Position numbers and translations under genes: made by a program
Notes under the pieces: model-generated
Databases searched by the model: none
What the model saw: the letters and a program-made list of their open reading frames with translations, nothing else
Told to the model about the DNA's origin: nothing
NCBI RefSeq assembly: GCF_041320605.1
Contig: NZ_CP166679.1
Coordinates: forward strand, 3,458,001-3,522,000
Source of the DNA: Arenibacter antarcticus
Lineage (GTDB): Bacteria; Bacteroidota; Bacteroidia; Flavobacteriales; Flavobacteriaceae
Length of the DNA: 64,000 bases
Reading direction: 5' to 3'
Shown: positions 55,812 through 64,000 of the stretch, piece after piece
Layout of the letters: the number at the start of each line of letters is the position of its first letter
Numbering within the stretch: the first letter of the stretch is position 1

Positions 55812-57161
55812 TTATTTAATTAATAGGTTTACCTTACCTGAAGGAGTCCTAAATGGTTCGCTTCTTTTTACAAAAGCTACATCTAAATCTAAGTTTCGAA
55901 GATCGAATAAGTTTCTTGCCTCTTCTTCTGATATCGAATCAGAAACAAAATGTAGTTCTATCTCACCCGCTTTAACCTGTTTTACTTGTATAAATTTAGA
56001 ATGATTAAATATTTCATGATGTCTTCCAAAAATAAGCCCCGTTAGGTTGATGTTCTTATTGTTTTTATCAATTACAAATTCCCCTTCTCGCCCTTTAGTG
56101 ACTTTAAAACTTTTTAATATTCCATTTGATGCCTTTACATCTGCTATTATATCGTTTGTGTTGTATCGTATCAAGGGAGTTGCAAAATTATAAAAACTTG
56201 TACCAACCAAATGATATTCATCTTTGAATTTTAAGGCCTCAGTAAACCCATAAGTACCAAATGGTTCATAGGTAAACTTTTCTGTTTTTTCATAAGCCAA
56301 CACTGCTCGCTCTGTATGGCCATACCATGAAATTGTTTTTACATTAAAAACATTCTCTATAACGTTCCGATAATGTTCATGCGGATATTCGGAGCCTAGA
56401 AAAACTCCTTTTAAATTAGCTGACAACAATTGTTGCAATTCATAATCTTCCTTTTTACAGAAGACGGCAAAGTCATAGATAGATGTAGGATAACCATGAA
56501 GATATTTAATTTTACGCTTTTTGAGTATCTTTTTTAACTCTTCAGCAACTAGCTTATAATCTGCATAGATATCAATAGCAAAATGATTTCTAACAACATC
56601 GTATTCCACTACTTTTTTTAAATCACTTCTACCACCAAATACTATTTTTAAATCTGATGCTTTAAAGTTTAACTTTTCCCATATATGATGCATATGCGCC
56701 CATTCATGCCCCATAGAATCTGGCTGAATATATAGACTGAAAGGTGTACCTGATGAGCCACCAGTATTTACTATATATCTTCCTTTAATTTTTGCACTTC
56801 GTTTTTCAATATCGTAACTATTTAGGGTTCCCTTGTCAACAATTGGTATTCGTTGGATGTCTTCGAACGTTTTTAAGTGATCTGGATGAAATCCTTTTTG
56901 ATTATAATATTCATTATAGAACACAACTTCTTCATAGGCGTAATCAACTAGATTTTTCATTCGTTTAAAAATGAAGTCATTTTTTTGCTCAACAGAAAAC
57001 AACTCAAAATCATGGATTTCTTTTTTTCTTAGTTTATAAACATTTCCAATACCTGGTCTCTTAGAATATGGTATCCTATTAATAATTTCACCTAGATTTG
57101 GTGGAATATTTTTTAAATTATTTTTTAAAAATATTGCTATACTCATAATTTCATCTAGCAT
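55812..57161 (-). CDS. CapK/phenylacetate-CoA-ligase-like adenylate-forming enzyme
   Basis: A 449-residue soluble protein of the CapK branch. YEEVVFYNEYYNQKGFHPDH and IPIVDKGTLNSYDIEKRSAK precede the phosphate-binding loop VNTGGSSGTPFSLYIQ. HGYPTSIYDFAVFC and ISWYGHTERAVLAYE follow. LIRYNTNDIIADV, the C-terminal AMP-binding part, and TPSGKVNLLIK complete it. In capsule clusters CapK-like proteins may activate an acyl or amino-acyl group that is then put on a sugar, but the reaction is not established. It is cotranscribed with the oxidoreductase gene (4-base gap). Confidence 0.85.
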   Translation of the reverse strand: MLDEIMSIAIFLKNNLKNIPPNLGEIINRIPYSKRPGIGNVYKLRKKEIHDFELFSVEQKNDFIFKRMKNLVDYAYEEVVFYNEYYNQKGFHPDHLKTFEDIQRIPIVDKGTLNSYDIEKRSAKIKGRYIVNTGGSSGTPFSLYIQPDSMGHEWAHMHHIWEKLNFKASDLKIVFGGRSDLKKVVEYDVVRNHFAIDIYADYKLVAEELKKILKKRKIKYLHGYPTSIYDFAVFCKKEDYELQQLLSANLKGVFLGSEYPHEHYRNVIENVFNVKTISWYGHTERAVLAYEKTEKFTYEPFGTYGFTEALKFKDEYHLVGTSFYNFATPLIRYNTNDIIADVKASNGILKSFKVTKGREGEFVIDKNNKNINLTGLIFGRHHEIFNHSKFIQVKQVKAGEIELHFVSDSISEEEARNLFDLRNLDLDVAFVKRSEPFRTPSGKVNLLIK

Positions 57162-57195
57162 ACTAAATTAAACAGTTGGTTTACTGCTTAATCAT

Positions 57196-58311
57196 TCAGG
57201 CTTTTAATTTCTTGAAAATCTCTAAATATTTATTTGTTCTACTTTCTGCTGTTTCAAACTCTTTTAAGCGTTTATCACCAGCAGTAACTAAGCGAATTTT
57301 AAGACTTTCATCTCCTTCTAAATCCATTATTTTTTCTGTAATATCGCTAACTGATAGTGGATTAAAATATAGTGCTGCATCTCCACACAACTCTCGTGCA
57401 AAATCAAGGTCAGATGTTAATATAGGTTTTCTCATAACCATGGCTTCAGGATAGTTTGCTGTAAATGTTTCTAATAAAGTTGGTAGAAATAATGCATCGA
57501 CACTTTTATATAATCCAGGACAATCTTGAATATTCTGAGGACCAAGGTTTTCAATCATATCATTTTCAGGAAATGCTTCGTTAAATTTGTCATCTGGTAT
57601 GGTTAGAAAAAATTTAAATTTATTATGTGACTTCTCTCTAAGTATTTCAACTACCTTATTTAGAATAAGTAAATTTTTATGAGGATAAAATGAACTTAAT
57701 ACTAAAAGTTTGTAGCATTTTGATTTTTCGATTATAGCATTCCATTCAATATTATCATGACTTTCAAAAACTTGATGAAAAGTATTTCCTACAACAAATA
57801 TTTTATCTTCCTTAATTTTAAGATGAGATATTATATTCTTTTTTGCTGTATCAGTCTCAACAATTAAAAAATCAGATTTCTTTATAAAGTAGTTTTTTAT
57901 TGTGATTAAAAATCTAGACTTTATCCTCGCCAATCGAGGTAAATAATTAAAAGCGATAGAATTAGGAGTATAACACCAACCATTAGCAAAACCTGAAACA
58001 TGTAAAGATTTTGGGTTCCAATAAGCTGGTCCAAACACGGTAAATACTAGATCTGGATTAATTTGTGATTCAAGTAACGAAAGTTTTTTTCTGGTTTTAA
58101 ACCCTTTAAGTAAACTAGAAGGTGATATTGGTATTTTATAAAATTTAAAGTTACCTTGAAATGTACTTTTGTCTAACTGTTCACTAATCTTTGGCGATAG
58201 GAAAATATGGTATTCGTTTTCCGGATGACTTATCAAGGCTTCTAGAAATGATAAAGAAACTTGTATTCCTCCACCTATAACAATATTTGACGTGTTGATA
58301 ATAAGTTTCAT
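57196..58311 (-). CDS. Glycosyltransferase family 4 enzyme
   Basis: A 371-residue GT-B fold protein. The N-terminal half has NIVIGGGIQVSLSFLEALIS (the glycine-rich acceptor-side loop). The C-terminal half has CYKLLVLSSFYPHKNLLILN (beta strand with HKN), LGPQNIQDCPGLYKSVDALF, and the characteristic LPTLLETFTANYPEAMVMRK (E-x7-E motif). It would add one sugar of the repeat unit. It is 3 bases downstream of the deacetylase stop and about 35 bases upstream of the CapK-like start, so it lies within the same operon. Confidence 0.85.
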   Translation of the reverse strand: MKLIINTSNIVIGGGIQVSLSFLEALISHPENEYHIFLSPKISEQLDKSTFQGNFKFYKIPISPSSLLKGFKTRKKLSLLESQINPDLVFTVFGPAYWNPKSLHVSGFANGWCYTPNSIAFNYLPRLARIKSRFLITIKNYFIKKSDFLIVETDTAKKNIISHLKIKEDKIFVVGNTFHQVFESHDNIEWNAIIEKSKCYKLLVLSSFYPHKNLLILNKVVEILREKSHNKFKFFLTIPDDKFNEAFPENDMIENLGPQNIQDCPGLYKSVDALFLPTLLETFTANYPEAMVMRKPILTSDLDFARELCGDAALYFNPLSVSDITEKIMDLEGDESLKIRLVTAGDKRLKEFETAESRTNKYLEIFKKLKA

Positions 58312-58313
58312 AA

Positions 58314-59102
58314 TTATCTTTTTTTAGTAGAAACGAAATACTTAACGTGAGAAAAGGGCCAAAATGCTTCTTGGTGTCTTCTATTTAAAACTCTTCCGTT
58401 GTAGGAGAAATATCTCTTATAATTTGTTCCGCTGAAAATGTATTTATGATATTTCTCTGTTATATCTAACACTGCTTTTGGAAAATGTAGCATTTGCCCA
58501 TAAGTCCACGCAAAATATTCGTTGTCATAATTCAATTTCGCTTCTAATATTTCCTTATTTCTTTTTAATTGAAATTCAATTTCCTTTGGTTTTAATTCAG
58601 CGAAATTAGTATGATCTAGATTGTGAGATCCAATAACGTGACCTCGTTTATGAAGGTCAATTACCTGATTCCAACTCATTGGTTTTTTAGTAGATATTGC
58701 TACGCGTTTATTAAATTCTCTTTGATAATTCTCATCAGATTCGACATAGTTTGAATTTATAAAAAAAGCTCCTCTACAATTGTATTTTTCTAGTAATGGG
58801 GCTATAATGCTATAACATTCTTCAAAACCGTCATCAAACGTGAATGCGATTAGCACCTTATTTTTAGGAATATCATTTTCATTAATTCTTTTGGTTGCTT
58901 CTTGAGGTGAAATAAAAGTTGCAAATTTACTTAAAGACTTTAAATAGACTTCAAATATTCTATGGTCATTGACCAAATCAACCTCATTAACAGTTACATA
59001 ATGAGAATTTATAATATGAACTCCCGGTTGAGGGTGTTTTAAACTCCCTGCAATCCTTAAATAAATATTTCTTATTTTTTTTTCATTATTAAAAAGTATC
59101 AA
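58314..59102 (-). CDS. Polysaccharide deacetylase (NodB-homology) protein
   Basis: A 262-residue carbohydrate esterase of the CE4 type. Motif 1 is IAFTFDDGFEECYS (TFDDG at 88-92, with the base Asp), motif 2 is SHNLDHTNF (His160 and His164), and a later FAWTYGQM strand fits motif 3-4. No signal peptide is visible (it begins ILFNNEKKIRNIYLRIAGSL), so it may act in the cytoplasm on a lipid-linked sugar or nucleotide sugar. The start is a TTG at 59102, inside the end of the acetyltransferase gene (14-base overlap), and no in-frame ATG precedes the conserved part. It may remove an acetyl group, for example from a GlcNAc unit. Confidence 0.85.
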   Translation of the reverse strand: MILFNNEKKIRNIYLRIAGSLKHPQPGVHIINSHYVTVNEVDLVNDHRIFEVYLKSLSKFATFISPQEATKRINENDIPKNKVLIAFTFDDGFEECYSIIAPLLEKYNCRGAFFINSNYVESDENYQREFNKRVAISTKKPMSWNQVIDLHKRGHVIGSHNLDHTNFAELKPKEIEFQLKRNKEILEAKLNYDNEYFAWTYGQMLHFPKAVLDITEKYHKYIFSGTNYKRYFSYNGRVLNRRHQEAFWPFSHVKYFVSTKKR

Positions 59103-60048
59103 TGTCTAGAAAGCAAATAGCCCACTTTTTATTTAACATGTTCGACTGCAAACCTTTATTTAAAAATTTTGTTCCAAAATTTAAATTATATCTTTTTGGA
59201 TTAGGCAGAAATAGGTTCATTATAAAATACAAATAACATGGATGTCCTTTAAAAATATAAGTAAATAATAAATCCGGATTTTCATTGTCAATAAGTAATT
59301 TTAAAACTTCTGAAAAATTTTTATAATTGTATTCTAATAAAAAAACTTCGCCAATAATCACCTCTTTCAAGCCGTTTTTATTATTCTTTACTTTATAAAT
59401 TATTAGCCCCTTACTAGTTTGCGTTTTACCATAATTTTCATAACTATTACTAAGTCTCCATTCTAAAAACTCACTACTATACTTACAATGAACTGTTTTT
59501 GAAAGCTTTGTATTTCTCGCCTCAATAAAAGATTGAGGTACAATAATATCGCCTAAATCTATAGTAGGATCACTAATAGAATTTTGTTTTTTCCTATGAG
59601 TAATAAATTTTAGAGGCTTCCTTATATATGTTAATCTTCTAAATCCAGAAATATATTCCCATCCTAATTTCTCATATCCTTTTCTTGAAATATCAACCGA
59701 AATATTAAAAATGAAATCTACTCCATCTTCATTAGCTTCTGCTAAAAACAATTTATTTATGTCAGAAAAAATACCTTTTCTCCTGTAACTGGGGTGAACA
59801 CAAGTTCCGTGAAATTGTACTGTTTTAATACTATTTTGACCTATTTGCAAAGGCCAATATATACCACCTCTTGCCGCGATAAGTTTATTATTATCTTCAA
59901 ATAACAGAATTTTCGAAAAATCATTGTTGAAGGCCCAATTCGTTTTATTGTAAATTTTAGAATAATCATCTAAATCCCAAACTGATTTAAAAAGCCTTGA
60001 AATTTGATCAATTGTTACATCCTCTTTGTAAACTTTATTATATTTCAT
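59089..60048 (-). CDS. GNAT-like acetyltransferase of the EPS cluster
   Basis: A 319-residue protein with a GNAT core in its first half: AFNNDFSKILLFEDNNKLIA, then VQFHGTCVHPSYRRKGIFSD (beta 4 and acetyl-CoA loop, RRKGIF), LFLAEANEDGVDFIFNISVD and SRKGYEKLGWEYISGFRRLT. The second half (about 160-319) has no clear family. It shares a 14-base overlap with the deacetylase gene downstream, which suggests the two act on the same amino-sugar. The specific substrate is unknown. Start ATG at 60048. Confidence 0.75.
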   Translation of the reverse strand: MKYNKVYKEDVTIDQISRLFKSVWDLDDYSKIYNKTNWAFNNDFSKILLFEDNNKLIAARGGIYWPLQIGQNSIKTVQFHGTCVHPSYRRKGIFSDINKLFLAEANEDGVDFIFNISVDISRKGYEKLGWEYISGFRRLTYIRKPLKFITHRKKQNSISDPTIDLGDIIVPQSFIEARNTKLSKTVHCKYSSEFLEWRLSNSYENYGKTQTSKGLIIYKVKNNKNGLKEVIIGEVFLLEYNYKNFSEVLKLLIDNENPDLLFTYIFKGHPCYLYFIMNLFLPNPKRYNLNFGTKFLNKGLQSNMLNKKWAICFLDIDTF

Positions 60049-60066
60049 GTTAAACTATTAAAAACA

Positions 60067-61224
60067 TTATTTGTAAAAATTGCCGCGTAAGCCATTTTTT
60101 ACAATTGAAACACCAAACCCTAACAATACCATATAAACTAAACTAGTTTTAAATGAAAACAAAACTGTAGATGTTATTGGCCAAAAAATAAATGGGATAA
60201 ATATTAAAATGAATTTGCTTTTAAGTAATAAAAGCAGTTGCCTATAATAGAATATTAATAAAGTAAACCAAAAAGAAACTCCCAAAAATGATATAGCCAT
60301 CCCAAATTCAGAATCAAAACCAAAATGAGAAGTTTGGATAAATTCAAATTTAGTCATCAGGGAATTATAATCAGAAGTAAAATTACCAAAGGTTAAATTA
60401 ATTAATGAATCTTTTTTAATTACATTATTGATGTATTCAAAGAATATGTCTAGTTTATATTGAATACTACCTGAATTACTAATCTGAAAACTTCTACTGT
60501 CAGCAATAGGAGTTATAATAATGGAAATAAGTAAACCACATAAAGTTAAGGTGACCCCGTAAATATACTTCCTTTGTACTATAAAAATATTGCAAGCAAT
60601 AATGATTAAAGCAACTAGCATACCTGTTCGACTACCAGTAAGAAATATGCCCAAAAGAATAGAAAGGATTATTAAAAAATCTAATTTGTTATTTTTTATT
60701 ACAACTAATGATAGTGCTAATAAAATAGTTAAATATTTTGAAGCCTGATTTGGATTATAATAGATTCCACCATTTCTTCCAGTATTTATAAATCTATCAA
60801 ATCCAAACTCAGACGATTCGTCATTATAAATAGTAAGGATCACTCCTTTTATAATACTAATATCAAAAATAAAAGCTAACTGGGAAAATAGAATAACTGT
60901 TATTATGGTAATGATAGAAAATATATGGATTTTTAAATCTTTGGAAATAAAATATGGAAATAAAAATAGAAGTAGTAATATATTAAATGCATTTAGATAA
61001 TCTTTAAAAGAATTGTCGTAATTAATGTTAAATAAAAAACTCATCAATATTAATAAACCTAAAATCAACTTTAGATTTAAATTGTAATTTATTAGTTTCG
61101 GTAACGAACCTATATTAACCAATAATCCTAAATAACCTAAAAAATAGAAAACTTCACTTGTGGGACTTAAAAAACAATAAACAATGAAGATATTTAATAT
61201 TAAAATATTTCTTATTTTTTTCAT
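60067..61224 (-). CDS. O-antigen/EPS polymerase (Wzy-like)
   Basis: About 385 residues from the ATG at 61224 (MKKIRNILILNIFIVYCFLS); a TTG start 18 bases upstream is less likely. About ten to eleven membrane helices separated by short loops include a large periplasmic loop with GFDRFINTGRNGGIYYNPNQ and a downstream RTG-containing stretch (LGIFLTGSRTGMLVALIIIA), which fit the Wzy_C/O-antigen-ligase superfamily. It polymerises flipped repeat units. Upstream and downstream genes are GT4 and GNAT enzymes, so position also supports Wzy. Sequence is very AT-rich, as usual for wzy. Confidence 0.8.
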   Translation of the reverse strand: MKKIRNILILNIFIVYCFLSPTSEVFYFLGYLGLLVNIGSLPKLINYNLNLKLILGLLILMSFLFNINYDNSFKDYLNAFNILLLLFLFPYFISKDLKIHIFSIITIITVILFSQLAFIFDISIIKGVILTIYNDESSEFGFDRFINTGRNGGIYYNPNQASKYLTILLALSLVVIKNNKLDFLIILSILLGIFLTGSRTGMLVALIIIACNIFIVQRKYIYGVTLTLCGLLISIIITPIADSRSFQISNSGSIQYKLDIFFEYINNVIKKDSLINLTFGNFTSDYNSLMTKFEFIQTSHFGFDSEFGMAISFLGVSFWFTLLIFYYRQLLLLLKSKFILIFIPFIFWPITSTVLFSFKTSLVYMVLLGFGVSIVKNGLRGNFYK

Positions 61225-61536
61225 ATGTTTTTTTAACAACAATTATTTCATCCAACTCTGTAAGCAATAGATATGGTCTAATTATTATATTGTGAGGGTT
61301 GGTTTAGTACAATTTCCCAATTCTATATATTTGATTATAAAATCCTTGGCTGAGGGGAATTACTTATAAAATTCAACACTTATAGCTTATGGATGTTTTT
61401 TCCAAATTTAGAAGAGAAAACCTCGTATAGGTTTATATGGGAAAGTTGTTGTTATAAGAAAGTTTTAGGTGGTACAGTTTATAATTATTTCAAAAACTGA
61501 TTGCAATTAAAATTTAGTAGAAAAACTCACCTATAT
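61225..61536. other. Intergenic region downstream of the GT4 gene
   Basis: About 310 AT-rich bases with no recognised feature; it separates two genes of the same cluster. Confidence 0.4.
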
Positions 61537-62577
61537 TTATTTTTCTATTGCTGCCATTAATGAGGCGGCAGATATTGGAGTCGTTATTCTAGAACCAAGA
61601 CTCAGACTGTTTTCCTTCATCAAAAATATTTCTTTATTAGTAAGATTTATTATTTTTTCTAATTGCTGTTTTAAATGGTCTATATTACCAGTTGCAAACG
61701 TAAATCCATTGTACTCTTTTATTAAAAACAAAGGAATTGAGCCAACTTCGTCAGAACATAATATAGGTAATCCCGATAATGTTGCTTCATGCATTACAAC
61801 ACCCCACTGTTCACTTTTACTAGGTAATACAAAAAATGCGGCATTTCTCATCGATTTACTTATTTCTTTGTTATTAAGGTAGCCTAGGTAATGAATATCA
61901 TCAGAAATTTTAGATTCAAACAAACTTCCATTTCCTATTAACTCCAGCTTCCACTCCTTTTTATTTGAAATAGAAGACCAAGCGTCTAAGAGGAAATGTG
62001 TTCCTTTGGTTTTTTCTAAATTTCCTACATATAGTATTGTTTTTTCGAATGTTGTTTTAATCTCTAGGTTACCGTACACTGATGTATCGGCACTAAGGTT
62101 AGAAAAAAGAATATCTTTTTTGGAAAAACCAAGTTTTCTAGCATATTCAAATTGGTATGGTCCTGCCACCATCATTTTAGTAAAACAGCTTCTTATATAC
62201 CAACCATAAAGAAAAGCTCCTACAGTTTGTTTTAAAGTGTTTTTCCATTGAGTGTCAGAAACAACAACTGTGGCAACTCCCTTTCCTTTTAAAAATTTTG
62301 ATATTTTCAAATAATCCTTATCCACCCATCCGGAAGTTCGCACTAATTTCACAGAGAGACTGTTTATAAATGATTTAAAATTTAAATACTCACTAAATTC
62401 ACTTCTCCCTTTAAAAGTTATTCCCTCAATGCTAGGTGGCTTGTATGGTGTTTTATTGTTTTGATCTTTATAAATAATTACTAAAGGATAATTATAAGTT
62501 ATAATGATTTCTTTAAATAGAGAGATGTGGTAATTATGAACTTCAGTTAATAGGAATACTATTACATCTTTTTTCAT
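61537..62577 (-). CDS. Glycosyltransferase family 4 enzyme (third GT of the cluster)
   Basis: A 346-residue GT-B protein: VIVFLLTEVHNYHISLFKEI at the start, a middle TILYVGNLEKTKGTHFLLDA (donor-side beta strand and KG), LELIGNGSLFESKISDDIHY, and the signature FVLPSKSEQWGVVMHEATLS with E-x7-E, then GLPILCSDEVGS. It transfers one sugar to the growing unit. It is separated from the Wzy-like gene by about 310 bases, so it may have its own promoter. Confidence 0.85.
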   Translation of the reverse strand: MKKDVIVFLLTEVHNYHISLFKEIIITYNYPLVIIYKDQNNKTPYKPPSIEGITFKGRSEFSEYLNFKSFINSLSVKLVRTSGWVDKDYLKISKFLKGKGVATVVVSDTQWKNTLKQTVGAFLYGWYIRSCFTKMMVAGPYQFEYARKLGFSKKDILFSNLSADTSVYGNLEIKTTFEKTILYVGNLEKTKGTHFLLDAWSSISNKKEWKLELIGNGSLFESKISDDIHYLGYLNNKEISKSMRNAAFFVLPSKSEQWGVVMHEATLSGLPILCSDEVGSIPLFLIKEYNGFTFATGNIDHLKQQLEKIINLTNKEIFLMKENSLSLGSRITTPISAASLMAAIEK

Positions 62578-62956
62578 TTTAAATTTCTAACTTTTTATAT
62601 TAATTATACTAGGCTAATATTTTTCTAAGAAACAATTTTGTTAGCGATTTTAATTAAGTTTTATTCACTCAATCAAAAGAACTATTATTCGAGAACCTTA
62701 GAGTTTTGTTATAATACAATTAAATTTTTGAATCTTTAAATATTTTCAGATTTTAATGGATAATTAATCATACTAGTCCATAGTAAATCCTGTCAAATGT
62801 TCATCTTTTTAGAATCGCTGATTTTCTTTCAGTATATCTTTACTATAAATATTATTTCAATATAAATTCTTGCTTTTTGGCAAGATTTTCATTCTATGGT
62901 TATAACATGTGTTAAACCACAAGTGGGAAAAGTTAGTGTTACATTTAAAAATGTTC
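62578..62956. other. Intergenic region between GT4 and flippase genes
   Basis: About 380 AT-rich bases without a gene. Two T-rich stretches and a TATTATTTCAATATAAATTC tract were seen; none forms a clear terminator. Confidence 0.4.
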
Positions 62957-64000
62957 TTATTTTTTTACTTTTAAGTAAATAGTTCTTAGGGGATTATAAT
63001 TCATAAATCGTATGCTAGAGCATAAATAAACGACTATAAATAAAAGTGATTTCAACCCTAATATAATTAGGGGATATTTTACTTCGATTTCAATTAAATC
63101 TAATAGGTATAAAGTAGGAACCATTATAAATATAAATGGAAAAATAGTTTTAAAAATATTTAACATTGAAAAAGAATATTCTATTTTAAGTTTGTACACC
63201 ACAATTAAGTAAATAAGTAATTGAGCGATCGAAAAAAATGCTACTAAATAATAAAAACCTAAAAATGAAGACAATAGAACTAATATTATTGAAAATATTC
63301 TACTAAAAATTATTATTCGTGAATAAAGATGTGAAGCACCTTGAACTTTGAAGATATCTACGCACAAAAAGAATGACGGGTAAAAAAGCATTCCAAAAAT
63401 CAAAATTCTTAAGATAATAATTGAATCATGCCATTCGGGACCCATTAATTTTAAAATAATATACTCTGCATTTATAAATAAAAGAGCCAACATTAGAACT
63501 AAAACAAAATTAACACTCTTTAGAATGTTCATTAGTAGTAGATTCGATTTTTCCAAATCATTGTCAAATTTTGCAGCTGAAGGAAGTAGTAACCTTCTGC
63601 TTGCTCCTGAAATTAAATTTGTTGGCCCATCTATTAATTTCTTGGATTGAAAAAAAATTCCAGCATCATATCCAGTGAACAATTTGGTAATTAAAATTGG
63701 AAAGCCATTACTGTAAATCGCTTCTATACTGCTCGATAATAATAGGTTCTTGCCAAATCGTAAATGGAGTTTGAGGGCTTGAAGGTTGAATTTCTTAAGC
63801 TTAAAATTAGGAGTAAGAATCAAATAACAGCTATTTTTAATTATTGAAGTGTTAATCCCAAATAGAACAACAGCGAAAATTCCAAAACCTGTATTTAACA
63901 TTACCAAACAAATTGTTCCAGAAATTATAATTGTAATCAAATTTATAATACTAAGTAGTTTGAACTTCATTTTCTGTTCTAATTTCGCATATCTAACAAA
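62957..64000 (-). CDS. Wzx-like polysaccharide flippase, 5' end beyond the window
   Basis: The reading frame is open to the end of the window: the codons before the first internal Met (63970) read FVRYAKLEQKMKFKLLSIIN. The true start therefore lies past 64000. At least 347 residues are present, with about nine to ten membrane helices, a conserved loop SGASRRLLLPSAAKFDNDLE and FGMLFYPSFFLCVDIFKVQG. The sequence matches the Wzx/MATE-type polysaccharide transporters, which flip lipid-linked repeat units across the inner membrane. Normal members are about 470-500 residues, so roughly 120-150 residues are missing. Confidence 0.85.
   Translation of the reverse strand, partial: FVRYAKLEQKMKFKLLSIINLITIIISGTICLVMLNTGFGIFAVVLFGINTSIIKNSCYLILTPNFKLKKFNLQALKLHLRFGKNLLLSSSIEAIYSNGFPILITKLFTGYDAGIFFQSKKLIDGPTNLISGASRRLLLPSAAKFDNDLEKSNLLLMNILKSVNFVLVLMLALLFINAEYIILKLMGPEWHDSIIILRILIFGMLFYPSFFLCVDIFKVQGASHLYSRIIIFSRIFSIILVLLSSFLGFYYLVAFFSIAQLLIYLIVVYKLKIEYSFSMLNIFKTIFPFIFIMVPTLYLLDLIEIEVKYPLIILGLKSLLFIVVYLCSSIRFMNYNPLRTIYLKVKK

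Overview
The window looks like a chromosome segment of a marine-type Flavobacteriaceae bacterium (Bacteroidota). The reasons are a SusC/SusD pair, lipoproteins with a Bacteroidetes-style signal, Bacteroidetes-type promoters (TTTG/TAnnTTTG), an AT-rich base composition, DUF6520-like and MauE-like small proteins, and two PL1-like secreted enzymes. The genus cannot be fixed from sequence alone; the Zobellia/Maribacter/Arenibacter group is a guess.

Layout. (1) 0.3-5.1 kb: two tandem paralogous secreted pectate-lyase-like lipoproteins, each with its own near-identical terminator. (2) 6.1-8.4 kb: an acyltransferase-3 membrane protein, then a scrap yard of IS110 and IS3 remnants. (3) 8.8-14.8 kb: a first exopolysaccharide export operon (CapD/FlaA1-type dehydratase, Wza-like, Wzc-like) facing a PHP-type tyrosine phosphatase. 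(4) 15.4-17.4 kb: an ATP-grasp enzyme and a GNAT acetyltransferase. (5) 17.4-25.0 kb: an amidohydrolase and dnaK, separated and bordered by three blocks of a mosaic repeat family, including a 0.5-kb triplication. (6) 25.0-28.5 kb: a Wzi-like outer-membrane protein, a second and unrelated palindromic repeat array, IS982 and acetyltransferase debris, an orphan RNA-polymerase-alpha-CTD-like protein, a small HTH protein, and a strongly folded RNA candidate (28307-28482) that resembles 6S RNA in architecture. (7) 29.1-39.0 kb: SusC-SusD-M16 peptidase, facing a small exported Cys-containing peptide (DUF6520-like), a MauE-like redox membrane protein, a PAS-AraC regulator and a small unknown protein. 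(8) 39.3-44.6 kb: more of the palindromic repeats wrapped around a GIY-YIG nuclease gene, and a second Wza/Wzc pair. (9) 44.6-64.0 kb: a minus-strand capsule/EPS cluster. It holds a PglC-like initiating sugar transferase, a 4,6-dehydratase, a LegC/PglE-type aminotransferase, a PglD-like acetyltransferase, glycosyltransferases, a heparinase II/III protein, a two-domain oxidoreductase, a CapK-like enzyme, a polysaccharide deacetylase, a GNAT, a Wzy-like polymerase and a Wzx-like flippase cut by the window end.

How it fits together. The minus-strand cluster reads as one Wzx/Wzy-type pathway: a 2,4-diamino-trideoxy-sugar (bacillosamine-like) is made by dehydratase, aminotransferase and acetyltransferase, and transferred to the lipid carrier by the PglC-like enzyme. 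It is then extended by GT4 enzymes, flipped, polymerised, and exported by the Wza/Wzc pair at 41.1-44.2 kb. The Wza/Wzc operon at 10.8-13.9 kb is a second exporter with its own phosphatase. The most unusual material is in the repeats, the folded RNA candidate, and the SusCD-M16-DUF6520-MauE neighbourhood. No tRNA, rRNA or CRISPR array was recognised.
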